Source: Anaerorhabdus sp964386325
GTDB taxonomy: Bacteria > Bacillota_I > Bacilli_A > Erysipelotrichales > Erysipelotrichaceae
DNA: 64,000 nt
Assembly: GCA_964386325.1 (NCBI GenBank)
Contig: CAYLQY010000006.1
Location: 80,369 to 144,368 of the forward strand
Direction: 5' to 3'
The translations under genes were made by a program, and so were the position numbers. Below the pieces are notes generated by a model. It was not told the DNA's origin. It worked only from the letters and a program-made list of their open reading frames with translations, and made no database searches. Below, piece by piece: positions 15,739-24,455 of this stretch; position 1 is the first letter of the stretch; the number at the start of each line of letters is the position of its first letter.

Positions 15739-15928
15739 GATTTAATGTCATTATTTTAAAATAGTGAATCTTTTAGTTTAAAGGAAATAGTACAATACGT
15801 TAGCTGTTAGAAAGTTGAGTCATCGCAAGAAATGTAAAGAAATCAAAGAATTATCCAAAATGAGTCCATAGATTGTTTAGTAGGAATAGATAGAATTAGA
15901 GTATAGAAACGAGGAGGTGATGAATTCA

Positions 15929-16630
15929 ATGAATGAGACTTTATATATTAGTACAGTGTTTGTAGGAGGGTTATTATCATTTATGTCGCCCTGTATACTA
16001 CCTTTACTTCCTGTGTATTTTTCTATGTTTGCAACAGAAGCAACAGAGGGACATGGTAGTGAAGATAAATCAAGGCGATTAAGAATAATTCTAAAGACAT
16101 TAACATTTGTATTGGGAGTATCTACAACATTTATTATTCTAGGATTTGGTGCAGGTCAGTTTAGTGTTTTGATTAATAATCGTTATTTCTTAACGGTAAT
16201 GGGAATCATTGTTATCGTATTAGGTATTCATCAAACGGGATTAATTAATATCAAAATGCTTAATTTTGAAAAAAGAATACAGATGAAGAAAAAGGTGAAT
16301 AGTAACTATATTAGTATTTATTTGCTTGGATTAACATTTAGTTTTGGCTGGACTCCCTGCATTGGCCCAATATTAACTGGTGTATTAAGCCTAGCTGCAA
16401 GTGGTAATAATGCAGTTTGGGGAGCCATTTTAATGGCTGTTTATTCATTAGGCTTTGCGGTACCATTCATCATAATCAGTTTCTTTGCAGACATTCTCTT
16501 ATCAAAAATGAAGAAGTTAAATAAGCACCTTCATCTAATAAAAGTAATAGGTGGAGTGATTATCATTTTAATGGGAATCTTATTGATGAGTGATGGTTTA
16601 AATTTGATTACAGCGTTATTTGAAAGATAA
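15929..16630 (+). CDS. ccdA: CcdA-type membrane thiol-disulfide electron transporter
   Basis: The 233-residue protein has six membrane helices and the paired cysteines of the CcdA/DsbD transmembrane family: SPCILPLLP near residue 20 and WTPCIGP near 142. CcdA carries electrons from cytoplasmic thioredoxin to extracytoplasmic thioredoxin-like proteins. The ATG at 15929 is 11 bases after a full AGGAGGTGAT site and is preferred over the GTG (15917) or ATG (15920) that overlap this site. It leads an operon with a thioredoxin-like lipoprotein and MsrAB, the same logic as pneumococcal ccdA-etrx-msrAB. Confidence 0.9.
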   Translation: MNETLYISTVFVGGLLSFMSPCILPLLPVYFSMFATEATEGHGSEDKSRRLRIILKTLTFVLGVSTTFIILGFGAGQFSVLINNRYFLTVMGIIVIVLGIHQTGLINIKMLNFEKRIQMKKKVNSNYISIYLLGLTFSFGWTPCIGPILTGVLSLAASGNNAVWGAILMAVYSLGFAVPFIIISFFADILLSKMKKLNKHLHLIKVIGGVIIILMGILLMSDGLNLITALFER

Positions 16631-16644
16631 GGAAGGTAAAAACT

Positions 16645-17247
16645 ATGAAAAAAGGAATTAAATTAATTATAAGTGTATTAGGATTGTCTTTACTATTAGT
16701 TGCATGTTCATCGGCTCCTAAAACAGACAAAATGGATAAAAAGGAAGATAAGATGATGGAAACAACAGCACCAACTATGGATGTTAATAAAGATAAAATG
16801 GAAAAAGAGGAAAGCAAAATGATGGATGATAAAATGATGTCACTGTTCAAGTATACTGATTTTGATGGAAATATGGTTTCTTCAGAAGATTATGCAGGAA
16901 AGAAAGTTTACATTAAATACTGGGCTTCTTGGTGTCCAATTTGTCTTGGTGGTTTAGAAGATATTGATAAATTATCAACTGAAGACAATGACTTTGTTGT
17001 ATTGACTGTTGTTACACCTGATTATAAAGGTGAAAAATCAATTGAAGATTTCAAGGAATGGTTTAATGGATTAGAATACAAAAACATAAAAGTATTGTTT
17101 GATCAAAATGGCGAGATTGCAAAAGAATTAGGAGTTAAAGGGTTTCCTACATCTGCGTATGTAAGCAGTGATGGTTCGTTGGTCAAAGTATCACCAGGGC
17201 ATTTTGATAACGCAACAATCATTGAATCATTTACTTCAATAAAGTAA
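16645..17247 (+). CDS. thioredoxin-like (TlpA/ResA-type) lipoprotein with Met-rich linker
   Basis: The signal peptide ends in lipobox LLVACSS. Residues about 27-68 form a charged linker with nine methionines (KMDKKEDKMMETT, SKMMDDKMMS). The redoxin domain has active site WASWCPIC (C97, C100) and the cis-proline segment GFPTSAY. It should pass electrons from CcdA to the MsrAB lipoprotein encoded next, at the outer face of the membrane. The Met-rich linker is unusual for the family. AAGGAAGG precedes the ATG, 14 bases after ccdA. Confidence 0.88.
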   Translation: MKKGIKLIISVLGLSLLLVACSSAPKTDKMDKKEDKMMETTAPTMDVNKDKMEKEESKMMDDKMMSLFKYTDFDGNMVSSEDYAGKKVYIKYWASWCPICLGGLEDIDKLSTEDNDFVVLTVVTPDYKGEKSIEDFKEWFNGLEYKNIKVLFDQNGEIAKELGVKGFPTSAYVSSDGSLVKVSPGHFDNATIIESFTSIK

Positions 17248-17263
17248 GCGTAGGAGAAAGAAG

Positions 17264-18337
17264 ATGGTGAGAAAAATGTTATCGGTATTAGGCGTAGCAT
17301 TATTTGTAACGGCATGTGCAACAACTGCCAAGATTGAACCAGATCAAACAAATCAAACAATCGCAGTAAATAAATTTGCAACAGAAAACACAAATGAAAT
17401 ATATTTGGCAGGTGGATGTTTCTGGGGTGTTGAAGAATATATGGATCGCATTAAAGGAGTAGTTGATGCAACATCAGGCTACGCAAATGGAAACACAGTT
17501 AATCCTACTTATGAAGATGTAAGTTATCGTAAAGTGGGTCATGCAGAAACAGTTCGAGTTACCTATGATCCATCCATTATTTCATTAGAAGGAATATTAA
17601 ATAAATACTTTTTAGTCATTGATCCAACAAGTGTAAATAAACAAGGCAATGATGTTGGATCACAATATCGCACAGGTATATATTTCGTAAATGAAAAAGA
17701 TGAAGAAATTATTGATCGTGTTATTAGTGAACAACAAAAAAAATATACAAAAGATATTGTAGTAGAAGTTGAGAAACTAAATAATTTCTATCAAGCTGAA
17801 GACTATCATCAAGACTATTTGAAGAATAATCCAAATGGATATTGTCATATTGATTTAAATGCATCAGGAACATTACAAGATCTAATTAAAAAAGAAGATT
17901 ATCCAATTCCTAGTGATGAAGTTTTACGCAAACAACTTACTGCAGAACAATATGCAGTGACACAGGAAAATAAAACAGAGGCAGCTTTTTCGAATCAATA
18001 CTTTGATAATAAAGAAAAAGGTATCTACGTAGATGTAGTAACTGGTGAACCATTATTTACATCAATAGATAAATATGACTCAGGATGTGGATGGCCAAGT
18101 TTCGTGAAACCTATTATTCCAGAGGTTGTTACTGAACATGTTGATTCTAGTTATAATATGACACGTACAGAAGTTAGAAGCCGTGCAGGGGATACTCATT
18201 TAGGTCATGTATTTAATGATGGACCAAAAGATAGAGGAGGTCTAAGATATTGTATAAATAGTGCATCAATACGTTTTATCAATTATAATGAATTAGACAA
18301 AGAAGGATATGGATTCTTAATATATCTCTTCGAGTAA
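17264..18337 (+). CDS. msrAB: bifunctional methionine sulfoxide reductase MsrA-MsrB, lipoprotein
   Basis: The lipobox VTAC gives a surface-anchored enzyme. The MsrA domain (about residues 47-200) has GGCFWG with the catalytic cysteine near 51 and reduces Met-S-sulfoxide. The MsrB domain (about 215-355) has SGCGWPSF (resolving Cys) and RYCINSAS (catalytic Cys) and reduces the R epimer; it lacks the two CxxC zinc motifs, as do the MsrB domains of fused enzymes such as PilB. It repairs oxidised surface proteins using electrons from CcdA via the thioredoxin lipoprotein. The gene follows that lipoprotein by 16 bases. Confidence 0.95.
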   Translation: MVRKMLSVLGVALFVTACATTAKIEPDQTNQTIAVNKFATENTNEIYLAGGCFWGVEEYMDRIKGVVDATSGYANGNTVNPTYEDVSYRKVGHAETVRVTYDPSIISLEGILNKYFLVIDPTSVNKQGNDVGSQYRTGIYFVNEKDEEIIDRVISEQQKKYTKDIVVEVEKLNNFYQAEDYHQDYLKNNPNGYCHIDLNASGTLQDLIKKEDYPIPSDEVLRKQLTAEQYAVTQENKTEAAFSNQYFDNKEKGIYVDVVTGEPLFTSIDKYDSGCGWPSFVKPIIPEVVTEHVDSSYNMTRTEVRSRAGDTHLGHVFNDGPKDRGGLRYCINSASIRFINYNELDKEGYGFLIYLFE

Positions 18338-18341
18338 TTAG

Positions 18342-18366
18342 TAGACAGGATAGATTATCCTGTCTA
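18342..18366 (+). other. hairpin between msrAB and the response regulator
   Basis: TAGACAGGATA and TATCCTGTCTA form an 11-bp perfect stem with loop GAT, starting 5 bases after the msrAB stop. It is followed by TCTTGGTTTA rather than a T run, so partial termination or mRNA processing is more likely than full termination. Confidence 0.6.
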
Positions 18367-18386
18367 TCTTGGTTTAGGAGGTAAGT

Positions 18387-19139
18387 ATGACAACACTACT
18401 GATCGTTGATGATGAGCCTATGATTAGAAAAGGTATAAAAACACTTATTGATTTTGATGCATTAAAAATTAATGCAGTTTTTGAAGCGGAAAATGGAATT
18501 GAAGCTTTAGAGATAGTAAAAAACAATAAGGTGGATTTAATTTTAGCGGATATCAATATGCCTAAAATGAATGGACTAGATTTTGTTGCGAACGTAAAGC
18601 AAATATCACCGAATACGCGAATTGCGATGATTACGGGATATGATAGTCTTGATTATGCAATAACAGCGTTAAAATTAGGTGTTGATGATTATGTCTTAAA
18701 GCCAGTTTCTAAAGTTGATATCATCGCAATCTTAAACAAACTGATGGATAAACTTGAAACATCAAATCAAGAAAGAGAAGCACTTACAATTGCGAAAGAA
18801 ATTAATTATGATAATCAAAATGATTCTGATATGAAACAAATTCTAAGTGAGTATATAAATAAACATTTAGCAGATACAGCATTTTCGTTGCAAGCGTTAG
18901 CTGAAGAAACCGGATATAATACTTCCTACTTGAGCCAACTTTTCAAGAAGATATTTGGTGTTAACTTTAGAGATCATCTGTTACATCTTCGATTAGAAAA
19001 ATGCAAAATACTATTGCTTACAACGAATCTCAAGATTTATGAAATTGCACAACAAATTGGAATAGAAGATTCAAATTATTTAAGTGCTTGTTTTAAAAGA
19101 ATTTATGGAATCTCAATTAGCGAATTTAAAGATAAATAA
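18387..19139 (+). CDS. response regulator, YesN-type (receiver plus AraC HTH)
   Basis: The 250-residue protein has an N-terminal receiver (DDEP near 9-12, phospho-acceptor D in LILADINMP near 55, K in VLKPVS near 106) and a C-terminal AraC-type double helix-turn-helix (IAQQIGIEDSNYLSACFKRIYG). It pairs with the YesM-type kinase 14 bases downstream. Position right after msrAB suggests control of, or by, extracytoplasmic redox stress; this is inference from gene order. AGGAGG precedes the ATG. Confidence 0.92.
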   Translation: MTTLLIVDDEPMIRKGIKTLIDFDALKINAVFEAENGIEALEIVKNNKVDLILADINMPKMNGLDFVANVKQISPNTRIAMITGYDSLDYAITALKLGVDDYVLKPVSKVDIIAILNKLMDKLETSNQEREALTIAKEINYDNQNDSDMKQILSEYINKHLADTAFSLQALAEETGYNTSYLSQLFKKIFGVNFRDHLLHLRLEKCKILLLTTNLKIYEIAQQIGIEDSNYLSACFKRIYGISISEFKDK

Positions 19140-19153
19140 GAAGGAAAATAGAA

Positions 19154-20887
19154 GTGAAAACGACAAAACGAAAACATCAAATAAGAAGTATAAATAAACA
19201 AATATCTATTTTATACATGTCGATTAGTTTAGGTATAATAGTTATTTTTAGTGTAGTCATTTTTTATAATGTTTCTAATATTTTCGTTAATGATGCAGTT
19301 ACTCAAATAAAAACAAATTTAAATCAAAGTAGTGATTATTTATCTTTATATATTGAAAAAATAAAAGTAATATCTAATTTAATGGTGGATAACCCAGACT
19401 TGATAGCGTACCTCAGTCAAAATGAAATTCAGTACGAAACAAATATAAGAAATGAAATTACTACTGTTTTGGAAACAGATCCATATCTTCAAACAATTGT
19501 GGTAGTAGCTAATGATGGACGAGTTATTTCAAATGAAGAAAAACTAGAAATGCAAGTATCTGATAACATGATGGAAGAAGAATGGTATCAACGTGCTATT
19601 AGTGATAACATGCCGTTTCTAACAGGAGCACGGATGCAAAAACTTTCCATGGATAATGATAAGTGGGTAATTTCATTAAGCCGTGAGATTACTGATAATC
19701 AAGGAAATAATCTAGGGGTACTATTAATTGATATTAATTATGAGTTCATTACAGACTATATTAGTGCATTGAATTTGGATAAAGATGGATTTGTATTTAT
19801 CACGGATAGTAATCAAAATCTTGTTTATCATAATGATTTATCATATTTTATTGAGTCGGAAAAACAAGCTGAATTACAGCGGTTCATGAATAATACCAAT
19901 AATCAAGATATGCTAACTTATCAAGTTTCAATTGATAATAGTAATTGGACAATGATTGGTGTTTCTTACTTGAATAGTTTGGATCAGCTACGTAGACAAT
20001 TATTAGAACTCATTGCAATTACGGGACTACTTATATTGGCGGGTGTTACTTTACTTGGACGATTACTTGTGAAACGAATTTCAAATCCGTTACAAGAATT
20101 AACAATAGCGATGAAGGATGCAGAACAATTTATTCCGGTTAAAATAGATCCAGAAAGCTCTGATGAAGTTAAAAGTGTTGTGGAAAGTTACAATGATATG
20201 CTGATTAGAATTAAGGATTTATTAGAAAAACTTTCAATTAGTGAAAATGAAAGAAAAGAATTAGAAATTAAAGTTCTTATGGGACAAATTAATCCGCATT
20301 TTTTATACAATACATTAGATACGATTATTTGGATGTCTGAATTTAAAGAGAATGAACAAGTAATTGAACTTACAAAGTCTCTTGCGAAATTCTTTAGACT
20401 AAGTTTATCTAAAGGTAGCAATCTTATTCCCTTAGGTCAAGAAATTGAACACATTAAACAATATTTGTTTATTCAAAAACAACGCTATGGTGATAAAATC
20501 GCATATACAATTGATATTGATGAAAATCTTTTAAATTATTTAGTTCCGAGAATTATTCTACAACCCATTGTTGAAAATAGTATTTATCACGGTATCAAAA
20601 ACTTAGATGGATTAGGAGAAATACTTATTCATGCACATATTGAAAATAACCAGTTACGGATTGTTGTGAAAGATAATGGTGTAGGGTATGATCCACAAAA
20701 AATCAAGGAAATGAAAAATACAGAGTTGAGTGGTATAGGAATTGATAATGTTGTTCAGCGTATTAAACTTTATTGTGGTGATAACTATGGGTTAACAATT
20801 GATTCGATTGAAAATGTTGGGACAACGGTTACTCTTTTATTGGCTCTTAATTTAGAAGAGGAAAATAGTGATCAAGACATGAAGTGA
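19154..20887 (+). CDS. sensor histidine kinase, YesM-type
   Basis: The 577-residue protein starts at a GTG after AAGGA. Two membrane helices (about residues 25-48 and 280-302) enclose a ~230-residue extracytoplasmic dCACHE-like sensor domain. A HAMP domain and the His_kinase motif follow: phospho-acceptor H in INPHFLYNTLD near residue 380, then the N-box QPIVENSIYHG and G-box NGVGYD. Partners the preceding AraC-type regulator. YesMN-type systems usually sense sugars or, in some cases, envelope signals; the msrAB neighbourhood suggests an oxidant-related role. Confidence 0.93.
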   Translation: MKTTKRKHQIRSINKQISILYMSISLGIIVIFSVVIFYNVSNIFVNDAVTQIKTNLNQSSDYLSLYIEKIKVISNLMVDNPDLIAYLSQNEIQYETNIRNEITTVLETDPYLQTIVVVANDGRVISNEEKLEMQVSDNMMEEEWYQRAISDNMPFLTGARMQKLSMDNDKWVISLSREITDNQGNNLGVLLIDINYEFITDYISALNLDKDGFVFITDSNQNLVYHNDLSYFIESEKQAELQRFMNNTNNQDMLTYQVSIDNSNWTMIGVSYLNSLDQLRRQLLELIAITGLLILAGVTLLGRLLVKRISNPLQELTIAMKDAEQFIPVKIDPESSDEVKSVVESYNDMLIRIKDLLEKLSISENERKELEIKVLMGQINPHFLYNTLDTIIWMSEFKENEQVIELTKSLAKFFRLSLSKGSNLIPLGQEIEHIKQYLFIQKQRYGDKIAYTIDIDENLLNYLVPRIILQPIVENSIYHGIKNLDGLGEILIHAHIENNQLRIVVKDNGVGYDPQKIKEMKNTELSGIGIDNVVQRIKLYCGDNYGLTIDSIENVGTTVTLLLALNLEEENSDQDMK

Positions 20888-20985
20888 TTGTATTATGAAA
20901 TAAGTTATTTGTAATGGAGAGGGAAGTAGAATATAATAGTGAAAACTTATCTATAGTAATACCATAAATAAGTAGGGGGTAAAGT

Positions 20986-22332
20986 ATGAATCGAAAGTTA
21001 AAAGGGAGAGAGTACTTTTATATTAGTTCAATGCTATTTGGCTTATTCTTTGGAGCGGGTAATTTGATTTTTCCAGTCCATATGGGTCAAGAAGCAGGAA
21101 GTAATATTTTTCTTGCGAATATTGGTTTTTTAATAACTGGTGTTGGTTTACCATTCTTAGGAATTATTGCGATGGGTATATCAAAAAGTGAAGGTTTGTT
21201 TGATATGGCGAGTCGTGTGAGTAAAAAGTATGCGTATGTTTTTACAATACTTTTGTATTTAGTTATTGGACCTTTCTTTGCTTTACCACGTCTAGCAACA
21301 ACTTCTTTTGAAATTGGAATAGCACCATTTCTAAAGGAATCTAACATAGGTATAGTATTAGCGATATTTAGTATTGTGTTTTTTGCAGTTGCATGTTTTT
21401 ATGCAAGAAAATCTTCTAAATTATTAATTTATGTGGGTAAAGTATTAAATCCATTGTTCTTAGTTTTGTTACTTATACTTTTTGTAATTGCCTTTATGAA
21501 TCCAATGGGAACAATTAGTGAAATGACAGTTCAAAGTACTTACCAATCACAACCATTCTTCACTGGTTTTATACAGGGATATAATACATTAGATGCTTTA
21601 GCGAGTTTAGCTTTTGGAATTATCGTTATTGGTACTTTAAGAAATAAAGGTGTTAATGAACCTAAGAACATTGCAATCGATACAGTTAAATCAGGAATTC
21701 TTACTGTAATCTTAATGGGATTGATTTATAGCTTGTTGGCGTATATGGGGGCTATGAGTGTTGGGAAACTTACAGTAAGCGCAAATGGTGGTATTGCTTT
21801 AGCACAAATTACACATTACTACTTAGGTAGCTTTGGAAGTATTGTCGTTGCAGCAATCGTTATTGTTGCTTGTTTAAAGACGGCAATTGGATTAATATCT
21901 TCATTCTCTGAAACATTTGTAGGATTGTTTCCTAAAGGTAAGTATTTGGTATTTGCGATAACCGTAAGTGCTATGGCGTGTTTATTTGCTAATGCTGGGC
22001 TAACAAAGATTATTGAATTTTCAATACCAGTGCTCATGTTCTTATACCCTCTTGCGATGACCTTAATTTTATTATCGTTATTTGGATCGTTCTTTAACCA
22101 TAATAGAATTGTCTATCAAATGACAACTGGCTTTACATTAATTGCTGCAATTTTTGATGGACTAAATGCTTGTCCACCATTCATTCGTAATAATTCGATT
22201 GTTCAAAGTATAATTTCAGTTGGAAGTAATTTACCATTCTTTGAAATTGGAATGGGGTGGGTTGTTCCAGCTTGTCTTGGATTTATTGTGGGTATAATAA
22301 TGATGACAGTTAAAAAAAATAAACTATCCTAA
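20986..22332 (+). CDS. brnQ: branched-chain amino acid:cation symporter BrnQ
   Basis: The 448-residue LIVCS-family transporter has about twelve membrane helices and opens with the family signature FGLFFGAGNLIFPVHMG. It imports leucine, isoleucine and valine with Na+ or H+. AGGGGG precedes the ATG and the gene is monocistronic, separated by about 100 bases from the two-component system. Its stop codon lies inside a hairpin shared with the converging gene. Confidence 0.93.
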   Translation: MNRKLKGREYFYISSMLFGLFFGAGNLIFPVHMGQEAGSNIFLANIGFLITGVGLPFLGIIAMGISKSEGLFDMASRVSKKYAYVFTILLYLVIGPFFALPRLATTSFEIGIAPFLKESNIGIVLAIFSIVFFAVACFYARKSSKLLIYVGKVLNPLFLVLLLILFVIAFMNPMGTISEMTVQSTYQSQPFFTGFIQGYNTLDALASLAFGIIVIGTLRNKGVNEPKNIAIDTVKSGILTVILMGLIYSLLAYMGAMSVGKLTVSANGGIALAQITHYYLGSFGSIVVAAIVIVACLKTAIGLISSFSETFVGLFPKGKYLVFAITVSAMACLFANAGLTKIIEFSIPVLMFLYPLAMTLILLSLFGSFFNHNRIVYQMTTGFTLIAAIFDGLNACPPFIRNNSIVQSIISVGSNLPFFEIGMGWVVPACLGFIVGIIMMTVKKNKLS

Positions 22333-22352
22333 AATATATTTTGCGATAGTTT
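22309..22352 (-). terminator. terminator between brnQ and the converging membrane operon
   Basis: TAAACTATC (22319-22327) and GATAGTTTA (22344-22352) pair; on the minus strand the stem is followed by eight T residues. It ends the minus-strand operon and overlaps the end of brnQ. Confidence 0.7.
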
Positions 22353-22366
22353 ATATAGTTAATAAT

Positions 22367-23017
22367 TTAGTTTTCTTTTTTGCATATCATATATATTCCA
22401 ATTGCCATGAAGAGAATACTACATGCAATACCAAACAAAGAACTGCTAATAATTGCATTTTCAATTGTTCCATTTAACTCAATCAATGCACATTGAACAA
22501 TTACAATAGTCACCATAGCATCTATAAATGAGAATACTTTTAAAGTAGATATAGTTGGATTTCTAAGTCTTCTAGAAACAAACATTCCATGGATTGAAGT
22601 ATATATTTTAAAGAAAGCAAGTCCAGCTACACCATATACTAGATAATAAGGATAAGTGGTGTGAGAACCAGAAGTATACATCCGTAGACAAACAAAGAGA
22701 TAAGCAATTCCAGTGAGACAAACAAATATGCCACTCCTTTGAAAAATCAAAAACTGCTTATGAATGTTGACTTCATTAGTAAGCGAACTGCTTTGTAATA
22801 GTTTATATTTAAATAGGACCTGTCCTTTAGCAATACATAAAATTAGAGAATAGACAGCTGTTATAATAAACCAATTTGAATTAATAACTAATCCGAAAAA
22901 CAGTTTACCCATACTAATAATAATGTTGATAACAAAGGATCCTGCTGAAGAAAGAACTGTTCGATCATGATAACTTGTAAAATATCTTTCTTTATAGTGA
23001 ATAATCGAATCTATCAT
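22367..23017 (-). CDS. unrecognised multi-pass membrane protein, 216 aa
   Basis: Six or so hydrophobic helices with short loops (IGKLFFGLVINSNW-like, YLVYGVAGLAFFKIY) and a charged N-terminus. I prefer the ATG at 23017, after TTTGGAGGTGAA, over an upstream TTG that overlaps this ribosome site. It is the last gene of a minus-strand set of unrecognised membrane proteins downstream of an OmpR-type two-component system. No known transporter motif is visible. Confidence 0.7.
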   Translation of the reverse strand: MIDSIIHYKERYFTSYHDRTVLSSAGSFVINIIISMGKLFFGLVINSNWFIITAVYSLILCIAKGQVLFKYKLLQSSSLTNEVNIHKQFLIFQRSGIFVCLTGIAYLFVCLRMYTSGSHTTYPYYLVYGVAGLAFFKIYTSIHGMFVSRRLRNPTISTLKVFSFIDAMVTIVIVQCALIELNGTIENAIISSSLFGIACSILFMAIGIYMICKKEN

Positions 23018-23038
23018 TTTCACCTCCAAATATAAGTG

Positions 23039-23131
23039 CTATAATCTTTTCTTGTTATTTGCGACTATAGTTAATCCACTTAAAATAATAATCGCTGTTG
23101 TAATTAAGCCAATCGCTATTATATGTTTCAT
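23039..23131 (-). CDS. possible 30-residue membrane peptide
   Basis: MKHIIAIGLITTAIIILSGL is a clean membrane helix, followed by ten residues ending KKRL. It fits into the gap between the two flanking genes in the same direction, starting 15 bases after the 173-aa gene. The ribosome site is weak, so confidence is moderate at best. Confidence 0.45.
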   Translation of the reverse strand: MKHIIAIGLITTAIIILSGLTIVANNKKRL

Positions 23132-23145
23132 TAAACTATGGTCTT

Positions 23146-23667
23146 CTATGAGAGTAATTCGTTTGCTTTTTCACAAACTTCATAAATTTCATCATACTTT
23201 TTATCAATAAGTGGATTAATCATATTTGTTTTTTTTCTTTTTAAAGATGAATAACAAAAGTAGGGCAGTATCCAACAAATAAATCCAGGAATCGCTGCAA
23301 TTATAGATAATACTACGTTTGGTATTGCTGCGGTAATCGCAAACACAGAAATAGCCATAAATGCACACCCTATTATTCCAATTGTGAATGCAATAATTAC
23401 AGGCATGGTAGTTTTTGATTTTTCTAATTCAGTTATTTCTTCTAAACATGCTTCAAATTGACGACTAAGACGTATTAATTCTGCCTTGTTTCTAATTTTT
23501 CGATCACGTTTAAGCTTAATGGCTACTTCACCTTTTAAAGAATTAGGTGTAGTAGATTCTAGAATCCATCCAAAATTACGATAACCATCAACATAGATAG
23601 TCTCCATTTCAGAGTCAGTAATTATACTTTTATATTCATAACCAACAAATGTATTTTCTTCATTCAT
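23146..23667 (-). CDS. conserved membrane protein of unknown function, 173 aa
   Basis: A soluble N-terminal part (about residues 1-85: YEYKSI, DGYRNFGW, KLKRDRKIRNKAELIRLSRQ) is followed by two membrane helices (about 92-117 and 122-146) and a helical charged tail (YDEIYEVCEKANELL). I believe this is a recurring unannotated Bacillota family often found with two-component systems (recognition from memory). The ATG at 23667 follows AAGGAG and is preferred over upstream in-frame starts that overlap the preceding gene. Confidence 0.75.
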   Translation of the reverse strand: MNEENTFVGYEYKSIITDSEMETIYVDGYRNFGWILESTTPNSLKGEVAIKLKRDRKIRNKAELIRLSRQFEACLEEITELEKSKTTMPVIIAFTIGIIGCAFMAISVFAITAAIPNVVLSIIAAIPGFICWILPYFCYSSLKRKKTNMINPLIDKKYDEIYEVCEKANELLS

Positions 23668-23887
23668 TTTTAGACTTCTCCTTTTTTTCGTTTTTAATTC
23701 TTTCTTTTGCTTCATTGATAGTTTCATTTTCGTGAGTTAAATATTTTTCTACAAATCTATCTTCAATTTTTTGATATTGACCAACAACTTCATTTTCAAT
23801 TTTCTTGTAGCTACCCACAACAGTGTCTTCGATTTTCTTATGCGTTGACATGATTGATTTTTCTAGTTCATTCATTTTTCTATTCAT
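23660..23887 (-). CDS. 75-residue protein with three tandem 11-residue repeats
   Basis: The middle consists of three exact-length hendecads, KKIEDTVVGSY, KKIENEVVGQY and QKIEDRFVEKY (about residues 17-49), giving an amphipathic helix that could lie on a membrane or form a right-handed coiled coil. The tail is highly charged (EAKERIKNEKKEKSKNE). Its ATG overlaps the upstream stop (AATGAATAG), and its end overlaps the next gene's start, so the genes are translationally coupled. Function unknown. Confidence 0.75.
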   Translation of the reverse strand: MNRKMNELEKSIMSTHKKIEDTVVGSYKKIENEVVGQYQKIEDRFVEKYLTHENETINEAKERIKNEKKEKSKNE

Positions 23888-24257
23888 TTACTTTAATTCC
23901 TTTCCAAAGTGGAACTGAAGTAAGTAGAATGAAAATACCACAAACTCCAATTGCTACTCCAAATATAAGGTTATTCCATATCATTACATTACACATACCA
24001 ACGCCTAATCCTAAAGTTCCAAGAATACTCAACATAATAATTAATATACTTTTACCTGTTATTTTAATTGGTGCTAAATGCTTCATTTTACGCCATACTA
24101 AGATTGTGATTAATCCGAATATTAAGCCAATAGAACCAACTACAATCCCTTGATTAAATGAATTCCATGCGGGTTGTAAAGTCATACACATACCTAACCC
24201 AAAAAATATTAAACTTATTGTTGATAAAATCATTGCTACAAAATTACTTTTTTTCAT
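23880..24257 (-). CDS. four-helix membrane protein of unknown function, 125 aa
   Basis: The protein is nearly all membrane helices, two pairs around a basic loop (WRKMKHLAPIKITGK), with glycine-rich helices (GTLGLGVGMC). I prefer the ATG at 24257, eight bases after TGGAGG, over an ATG at 24272 that overlaps the ribosome site. It is the first gene of the operon downstream of the two-component system; an 11-bp direct repeat lies 75-95 bases upstream. Confidence 0.7.
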   Translation of the reverse strand: MKKSNFVAMILSTISLIFFGLGMCMTLQPAWNSFNQGIVVGSIGLIFGLITILVWRKMKHLAPIKITGKSILIIMLSILGTLGLGVGMCNVMIWNNLIFGVAIGVCGIFILLTSVPLWKGIKVNE

Positions 24258-24331
24258 TGTCATTTCCTCCATAATTTTTCTTTTCTATGACAATATCTAC
24301 TTTAAATGAATGATATTTATAAATTACTTAT

Positions 24332-24352
24332 AAAATGTTTGTAAAATGTTAA
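24332..24352 (+). promoter_or_regulatory. 11-bp-period direct repeat upstream of the membrane operon
   Basis: AAAATGTT-TGT-AAAATGTTAA, two half-sites 11 bp apart (G at 24337 and 24348), the classic layout of OmpR-family operators. It matches 17 of 21 positions with a repeat upstream of the response regulator (26228-26248). Confidence 0.55.
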
Positions 24353-24455
24353 TTTTAAAAAATAGATACAAACAAGTCATTCACATTATGGATAAGTATG
24401 CATTGCGAGGATTTTGAAAAAAAACAACTACTTTTATTTAGTTAAAGAAGTTGTT

